Below, piece after piece: positions 7,292 through 10,597 of a stretch of DNA of 10,597 bases. Origin of the DNA: Spirosomataceae bacterium (lineage in GTDB: Bacteria > Bacteroidota > Bacteroidia > Cytophagales > Spirosomataceae); contig JALOLW010000091.1 in NCBI GenBank assembly GCA_025455795.1, positions 1-10,597 on the forward strand, read 5' to 3'. Below the pieces are notes generated by a model, which saw nothing but the letters and a program-made list of their open reading frames with translations, had not been told where the DNA came from and made no database searches. Position numbers and translations under genes: made by a program. Position 1 is the stretch's first letter; each line of letters opens with the position of its first letter.

Positions 7292-7978
7292 ATGAAATTT
7301 GGCGTAGTAGTTTTTCCAGGCTCCAATTGCGACGACGACACCGTTTATACGCTTAGTGTCAATCTCGGTCAAGAAGTAATCAAACTTTGGCACAAAGACC
7401 ACGACCTCCAAGGTTGTGATTTTATCATCTTACCCGGTGGTTTTTCGTACGGTGATTACCTACGGACAGGAGCGGTGGCGCGTTTTTCGCCCATTATGAA
7501 CGAGGTCATTGCCCACGCCAACGGCGGTGGCTACGTGATGGGTATTTGTAACGGATTTCAGATTTTGGCCGAGGCGGGACTGGTCCCTGGCGTACTTATG
7601 CGCAACCTATCTCAAAAGTACATCTGCCGCAATATTTATCTCCAACCTCAAAGCAGCAGTACGATTTTGACGGCAGGGCTATCGCTTCCCGCCTACAAAA
7701 TCCCCATCGCTCACGGCGACGGACGGTATTTTGCCAATGCTGACACCCTCAAAATGCTCAATGACAACGACCAAGTGTTGTTTAGATACTGCGATGCCGA
7801 CGGCAACATCACGCCCGATGCCAACCCCAACGGCAGCTTAGAAAACATCGCTGGCGTGTGCAACGCGGGCAAAAACGTGTTTGGAATGATGCCTCACCCC
7901 GAACGCGCCTCCGACGACGCCCTCGGCAATACCGACGGTCGCCTTATCTTGGAGCAATTGACGAGTGTGCTGGTTTAG
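7292..7978 (+). CDS. purQ: phosphoribosylformylglycinamidine synthase, glutaminase subunit PurQ
   Basis: This 228-residue class I glutamine amidotransferase is of normal length for free-standing PurQ. It releases ammonia from glutamine for conversion of FGAR to FGAM, the fourth step of purine biosynthesis, in complex with PurL and PurS. The family opening MKFGVVVFPGSNCDDD is followed by LPGGFSYGDYLRTGAVAR, the nucleophile elbow GICNGFQ with Cys86, and MMPHPER with His202 and Glu204, completing the Cys-His-Glu triad. A separate PurQ implies a small PurL and a PurS encoded elsewhere, since neither is in this window. The ATG at 7292 is clear from homology; no Shine-Dalgarno is present, as is usual in Bacteroidota. 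An AT-rich repeat and a palindrome lie upstream, and a strong bidirectional terminator follows. Confidence 0.97.
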   Translation: MKFGVVVFPGSNCDDDTVYTLSVNLGQEVIKLWHKDHDLQGCDFIILPGGFSYGDYLRTGAVARFSPIMNEVIAHANGGGYVMGICNGFQILAEAGLVPGVLMRNLSQKYICRNIYLQPQSSSTILTAGLSLPAYKIPIAHGDGRYFANADTLKMLNDNDQVLFRYCDADGNITPDANPNGSLENIAGVCNAGKNVFGMMPHPERASDDALGNTDGRLILEQLTSVLV

Positions 7979-8024
7979 AAAATAAAGGAAGTAGCAACCC
8001 GTCAAGGAAATAGTGGGAGTGTTT

Positions 8025-8078
8025 GTCATCAACAAAAAAACGCACGTGCCTTCACACGTGCGTTTTTTTGTTGATGAC
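8025..8078. terminator. bidirectional intrinsic terminator between purQ and the 8082-8561 gene
   Basis: This is a perfect inverted repeat with 24-base arms (8025-8048 and 8055-8078) around the loop CCTTCA. The GC-rich inner stem CGCACGTG/CACGTGCG is flanked by an A7 run on the left and a T7 run on the right, so both strands give a hairpin followed by a U-tract. It sits 46 bases after the purQ stop and three bases before the stop of the convergent minus-strand gene, and would terminate both. Confidence 0.93.
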
Positions 8079-8081
8079 CTA

Positions 8082-8561
8082 TTACTTGTGGCTAATGTTC
8101 TCCAAAATTTTGATGGCTTCTTTTTCGGCTTCTTTGTCATTGTCATCAAAAGTGATGACAACAAAAAAATTGGTTCGGCTTTGCAAATCCACCACTCCCG
8201 CAAGCATGACGCGGTCACCGTCTTTGAATCCTTCTACGTAATACCCCGCAAAATCGCCATTTTTGAAGGATTCTTCTTCGTCCACTTCTTGTAGCTTCAT
8301 TTCTTTGGCTACTTCTATGGTAGCGTCGTCCATGTCGTCTATGGTCACACTTTTTTGGTTCCAGATGTACATAAACATTTCCATGCCATCACCTTCCAAT
8401 TCAAATTCATTTTTGTTGTTTTTGACAACTTTGAAGTCGCGTGGCACGGTGATTTCGATGTTGTACTGCTCCCAATAATAAGTTTTGTCAAAAACGGTGA
8501 CAAATGACGAGAGCGAATAAACGATGCAAATTGCCAAGAGGAGACAGAGGTGTTTTTTCAT
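8082..8561 (-). CDS. small exported protein of unknown function
   Basis: This 159-residue protein has an N-terminal signal peptide: MKKH, a hydrophobic core through about residue 20, with cleavage probably in the Ser/Phe/Val stretch at 17-23. There is no lipobox. The mature part is acidic and alternates beta strands with a helix: YYWEQYNIEITVPRDFKVVKNN, a Met-rich strand MEMFMYIW (60-67), an acidic helix (75-95), FAGYYVEGFKDGDRVMLAGVVD (104-125), and NFFVVITFDDNDKEAEKEAIKIL (131-152). This order loosely resembles the PsbP/DcrB-like fold of small periplasmic proteins, but I cannot assign a family. It is probably monocistronic, with its own promoter candidate upstream and a shared terminator three bases past its stop. 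Confidence 0.82.
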   Translation of the reverse strand: MKKHLCLLLAICIVYSLSSFVTVFDKTYYWEQYNIEITVPRDFKVVKNNKNEFELEGDGMEMFMYIWNQKSVTIDDMDDATIEVAKEMKLQEVDEEESFKNGDFAGYYVEGFKDGDRVMLAGVVDLQSRTNFFVVITFDDNDKEAEKEAIKILENISHK

Positions 8562-8591
8562 AATTTAAATTGAGTTTAGGTTTTGAAAGCG

Positions 8592-8620
8592 CAAATATAA
8601 CAAAAAGTACATTTTGCAAA
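8592..8620 (-). promoter_or_regulatory. candidate Bacteroidota promoter for the small exported protein gene
   Basis: Read on the minus strand, TTTG (8620-8617), a 17-base spacer and TATATTTG (8599-8592) match the TTTG/TAnnTTTG consensus exactly. The start codon at 8561 lies about 30 bases beyond the -7 element, leaving a leader of roughly 20-25 bases. The -33 element falls inside an arm of the upstream terminator-like hairpin. Confidence 0.55.
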
Positions 8621-8672
8621 AGCCCGTGCTACGAATCGCAATAAAAACGAAATCGTCGCACAGGCTTTTGCA
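8615..8672 (-). terminator. terminator-like hairpin after the Ppx/GppA-like gene
   Basis: The arms TGCAAAAGCCCGTGC (8615-8629) and GCACAGGCTTTTGCA (8658-8672) pair over 15 bases with one wobble-type mismatch. After a 1x1 mismatch, four more pairs (8631-8634 with 8653-8656) close an 18-base loop. It lies about 20 bases past the stop of the minus-strand gene ending at 8692. On that strand the distal arm contains GGGCTTTTGC, and a TTTTT run follows at 8606-8602. Confidence 0.65.
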
Positions 8673-8691
8673 GAATTTCAACAAAATAGGA

Positions 8692-9756
8692 TTATTTCAG
8701 CCCCAACAAAAAGCCAATCGTAAAGTTGGCATCCCAATCAAAAACGAAGGTTTTGGTTCCTGTGGCGTCAACGATACCTTTGTAAATATTGACGCCTGCT
8801 TTGGTTTTGGCTTTGGTGGATTTGTAAGCATCGGGCGCATTGAGTACCGTATATCGTTCTTTGCCTTTGCGTACTTCTTTGGCCAGTTCAAAAGGCACAC
8901 CGCCGATGATAAAACACACTTCACGCTTACTTGATGGAATCTGCTTGGCTTTGGCCTTGACTTGTTCATACACGTCGGTATCGGCAGTGTTTTTTTCATA
9001 ATACTTAGACCCAGGGGCTTCCAATGCCGTTACTGAACCGCCGTTTATCCACGAGATTTTGGTATTGCCCGAGCCAATGTCCACCACGTAGGCGTTGTTT
9101 TGATAATCGGCGGGCAGTACGCATTTGAGGGCGAGCGTTCCTTCTTGTTCGGGCGTGACGGTATTGACCATATAGCCCATTTCCTTCAAAACCCGAATAA
9201 TTTTGGTGGTACTGGCTTCTTTCATCGCGCCCGAACTCACCACAAAGTGGATATTTTTGCCGCTCACGCCGTGGTCTATCATGTTGGCGATGTAGCGTTT
9301 CAAGCCCATTCGCACGTCGTAGTCAGTAGCCATGTTTTCGATGACCATGCTGTTGCCAAACTCCGCACTTTCGAGTTTCCAGTTTTTGGACTTATCAATA
9401 TTGACGATGAACGAGTTGAAGCCACTCGCGCCCAACTCCACCACGCCTTTGGTTATACCACCTACGGGTGCGGGTGATGTGTAAGAGAATGAACCTCCGC
9501 CCGTGTCGGCTGCCTCCGAGGAGGCCGATGAAGTGGCCTCACTGCTGGCGGTTTTGTCGTCAGAGGCAACGCTGTTGTCAGAGGCAGCATTGTCGTCAGA
9601 CGCAACCGACTCGGCAGATGGGCCACCTTCGGGAGCGGTAGTGTTGAGTTCGGTGGCGGCAGTTTCACCGTTTTTAGGCCAAAAATAATACGCCGCGCCG
9701 AGGCCAACGGCCAACAATAAAATCAATGCGATTTTTCCGATTCCTGTGAGTTGCAT
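8692..9756 (-). CDS. membrane-anchored protein with Ppx/GppA-like (actin-fold) domain
   Basis: This 354-residue protein has three parts. Residues 8-26 form one hydrophobic segment (signal anchor or uncleaved signal). Residues 30-100 are a Ser/Ala/Asp/Glu-rich linker with a sixfold-residue repeat at 51-68. Residues 103-354 form a globular domain. The globular part has the motif order of sugar kinase/Hsp70/actin-fold proteins of the Ppx/GppA type: VVELGASGFNSFIVNID (105-121, phosphate-1), VVSSGAMKEAS (172-182), PEQEGTLAL (202-210, cf. the EEARL region), VVDIGSGNTKIS (224-235, phosphate-2) and FIIGGVPFELA (282-292). At the place where Ppx/GppA usually has Glu (DIGGGSTE), this protein has Lys233, so exopolyphosphatase activity is doubtful. 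The DIGSGNTK block also recalls ParM-like proteins. The linker suggests the domain lies outside the inner membrane, where ATP is lacking, but the topology is not certain. The gene follows an ABC ATPase gene by 78 bp on the same strand, and a terminator-like hairpin follows. Confidence 0.75.
   Translation of the reverse strand: MQLTGIGKIALILLLAVGLGAAYYFWPKNGETAATELNTTAPEGGPSAESVASDDNAASDNSVASDDKTASSEATSSASSEAADTGGGSFSYTSPAPVGGITKGVVELGASGFNSFIVNIDKSKNWKLESAEFGNSMVIENMATDYDVRMGLKRYIANMIDHGVSGKNIHFVVSSGAMKEASTTKIIRVLKEMGYMVNTVTPEQEGTLALKCVLPADYQNNAYVVDIGSGNTKISWINGGSVTALEAPGSKYYEKNTADTDVYEQVKAKAKQIPSSKREVCFIIGGVPFELAKEVRKGKERYTVLNAPDAYKSTKAKTKAGVNIYKGIVDATGTKTFVFDWDANFTIGFLLGLK
9553..9606. repeat. 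18-bp coding tandem repeat in the linker of the Ppx/GppA-like protein
   Basis: Three degenerate 18-bp copies, recognisable by CAGAGGCA or CAGACGCA at 9561, 9579 and 9597, encode VASDDN, AASDNS and VASDDK (residues 51-68). Copy number changes would keep the reading frame and only alter linker length. Confidence 0.7.
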
Positions 9757-9801
9757 GGGAGTTGTGAATTATGAGTTTTGAAATATGAAGTATAAAAAAT
9801 C

Positions 9802-9823
9802 GATAACAAATAACAGATAACTG
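9802..9823. repeat. AT-rich dispersed repeat between the ABC ATPase and Ppx/GppA-like genes
   Basis: GATAACAAATAAC (9802-9814) is identical to 7273-7285 upstream of purQ and is followed by AGATAACTG. The neighbouring 9760-9795 is also low-complexity (GAATTATGAGTTTTGAAATATGAAGTAT). The rest of the 78-bp gap shows no clear promoter or terminator for the minus-strand gene. Confidence 0.6.
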
Positions 9824-9834
9824 GCTGCCCTAAA

Positions 9835-10597
9835 TCAGCTTTCCAAAATCTTCTTCTTAATATCTTTGACCAAATTGGTATGCACTTGGCTGTAAGGCTG
9901 CCACGCCAATCCCATCGCTTTGAGGTCAAATGCCCCCACAACAGTACCTACGTGTTTGTCCAAAGAGGCGTAGCCGAGTACATAAATTTTATCGGCCAAC
10001 TCGACGGCCAACTCAATGTCGTGCGTTGAGAAAATGATGGTACTCAGCTCATGCGACGCATTGACTAAGCGCAGCATGGCCTTCACATCTTCGACATTGC
10101 CCACGTCAAGTCCCGAAAAAGGCTCGTCCAACACCAAAAAATAGCCCGATGACAAAAGCTGCGACATGATAGCTGCCCGCTGCCGCTGCCCACCCGAGCA
10201 ATGACACGGATACTGGTCTTTGGCTTTCTCCAACCCCCACTCTTTCAAGAGTTTCATAATGCGTTCTTCGGCTTCACCGTTAGGGATATTGCCCTTTTTG
10301 GCGGCGAGTTTGAGTTGATTGTAAATCGTCAAATGTCGAAAGAGGGTGTATTTCTGGTCCACAAAACCCACATCGCCTTCTTTGACTTCGATGGGCTTGT
10401 TGGCTTCATCGCTCGGAATCAGCACCCGCCCCGCACTGGGTTTACGCAAGCCCGTGAGGGCTTTAAACAATGTAGATTTGCCGCGTCCTGAGCGACCTAC
10501 TACGGCTATCATCTGGCCCTGAGAGTGTCCCTCTCGGATCACATTATGCTCTTCAATGTTGATGTTTTCGATGATGGTTTTGCCATCAATCGCCACC
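9835..10597 (-). CDS. ABC transporter ATP-binding protein (5' end outside window)
   Basis: The 253 visible residues form a complete ABC ATPase core except for its very N-terminus. Numbered from the GTG (Val) codon at 10596, the motifs are Walker A GRSGRGKST (34-42), Q-loop Gln81 (GFVDQKYTLFRHLTIYNQL), signature CSGGQ (133-137), Walker B FLVLDEP with Glu158, D-loop SGLD (161-164) and switch His192 (STHD). The first visible residues (VAIDGKTIIENINI) correspond to the A-loop/first-strand region, usually about 8-12 residues into such proteins. The GTG at the window edge is therefore probably not the start, and the gene continues to the right. It would sit on the cytoplasmic face and drive a transporter whose permease is not visible. 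The sequence is importer-like (NitT/TauT or similar), but the substrate cannot be inferred. The Ppx/GppA-like gene lies downstream on the same strand. Confidence 0.92.
   Translation of the reverse strand, partial: VAIDGKTIIENINIEEHNVIREGHSQGQMIAVVGRSGRGKSTLFKALTGLRKPSAGRVLIPSDEANKPIEVKEGDVGFVDQKYTLFRHLTIYNQLKLAAKKGNIPNGEAEERIMKLLKEWGLEKAKDQYPCHCSGGQRQRAAIMSQLLSSGYFLVLDEPFSGLDVGNVEDVKAMLRLVNASHELSTIIFSTHDIELAVELADKIYVLGYASLDKHVGTVVGAFDLKAMGLAWQPYSQVHTNLVKDIKKKILES

Noticed and set aside
8013..8294. 93-codon plus-strand open frame after purQ
   Set aside because: It runs through the terminator hairpin and opposite the small exported protein gene.
10201..10491. 96-codon plus-strand open frame
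   Set aside because: It is antisense to the ABC ATPase core motifs.

Overview
This window comes from a chromosome of the Bacteroidota, most likely a Cytophagales/Spirosomaceae-type bacterium. The evidence is a type IX secretion (T9SS) type B sorting domain, a TamL-type outer membrane lipoprotein, starts without Shine-Dalgarno sequences, promoter candidates of the TAnnTTTG class, and AT-rich GATAACAAATAAC-like intergenic repeats. The exact genus cannot be read from the sequence.

Layout. 1-120: five tandem copies of a 22-bp unit abutting the start of a large secreted Ig-like/T9SS type B surface protein (121-2511, +). Its 3' end overlaps by 17 bp the 3' end of a TrmH/SpoU-family rRNA/tRNA methyltransferase gene (2495-3271, -). 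That gene's start codon lies one base from the start codon of the divergent tamL gene (3273-5912, +), which encodes an Omp85/BamA-family outer membrane lipoprotein. Next come an arginyl/leucyl-tRNA-protein transferase-like gene with an extra C-terminal region (6011-7093, +), a repeat-filled 198-bp gap containing a palindromic element, and purQ (7292-7978, +). A perfect 24-bp inverted repeat serves as a bidirectional terminator between purQ and a small exported protein gene (8082-8561, -). The right end holds a membrane-anchored protein with a Ppx/GppA-like (actin-fold) domain (8692-9756, -) and the 5'-truncated gene of an ABC transporter ATPase (9835 to the window edge, -). These last two are probably co-transcribed.

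Functionally the window is mostly envelope biogenesis and housekeeping: surface protein export, outer membrane assembly, RNA modification and purine synthesis. The most interesting pieces are the putatively exported Ppx/GppA-like protein next to an ABC ATPase, the ATE-like transferase lacking the N-terminal cysteine motif of its family, and several short repeat families concentrated in the gaps between genes. No RNA genes, insertion sequences, CRISPR arrays or phage genes were seen. No gene-free stretch is longer than 300 bases.
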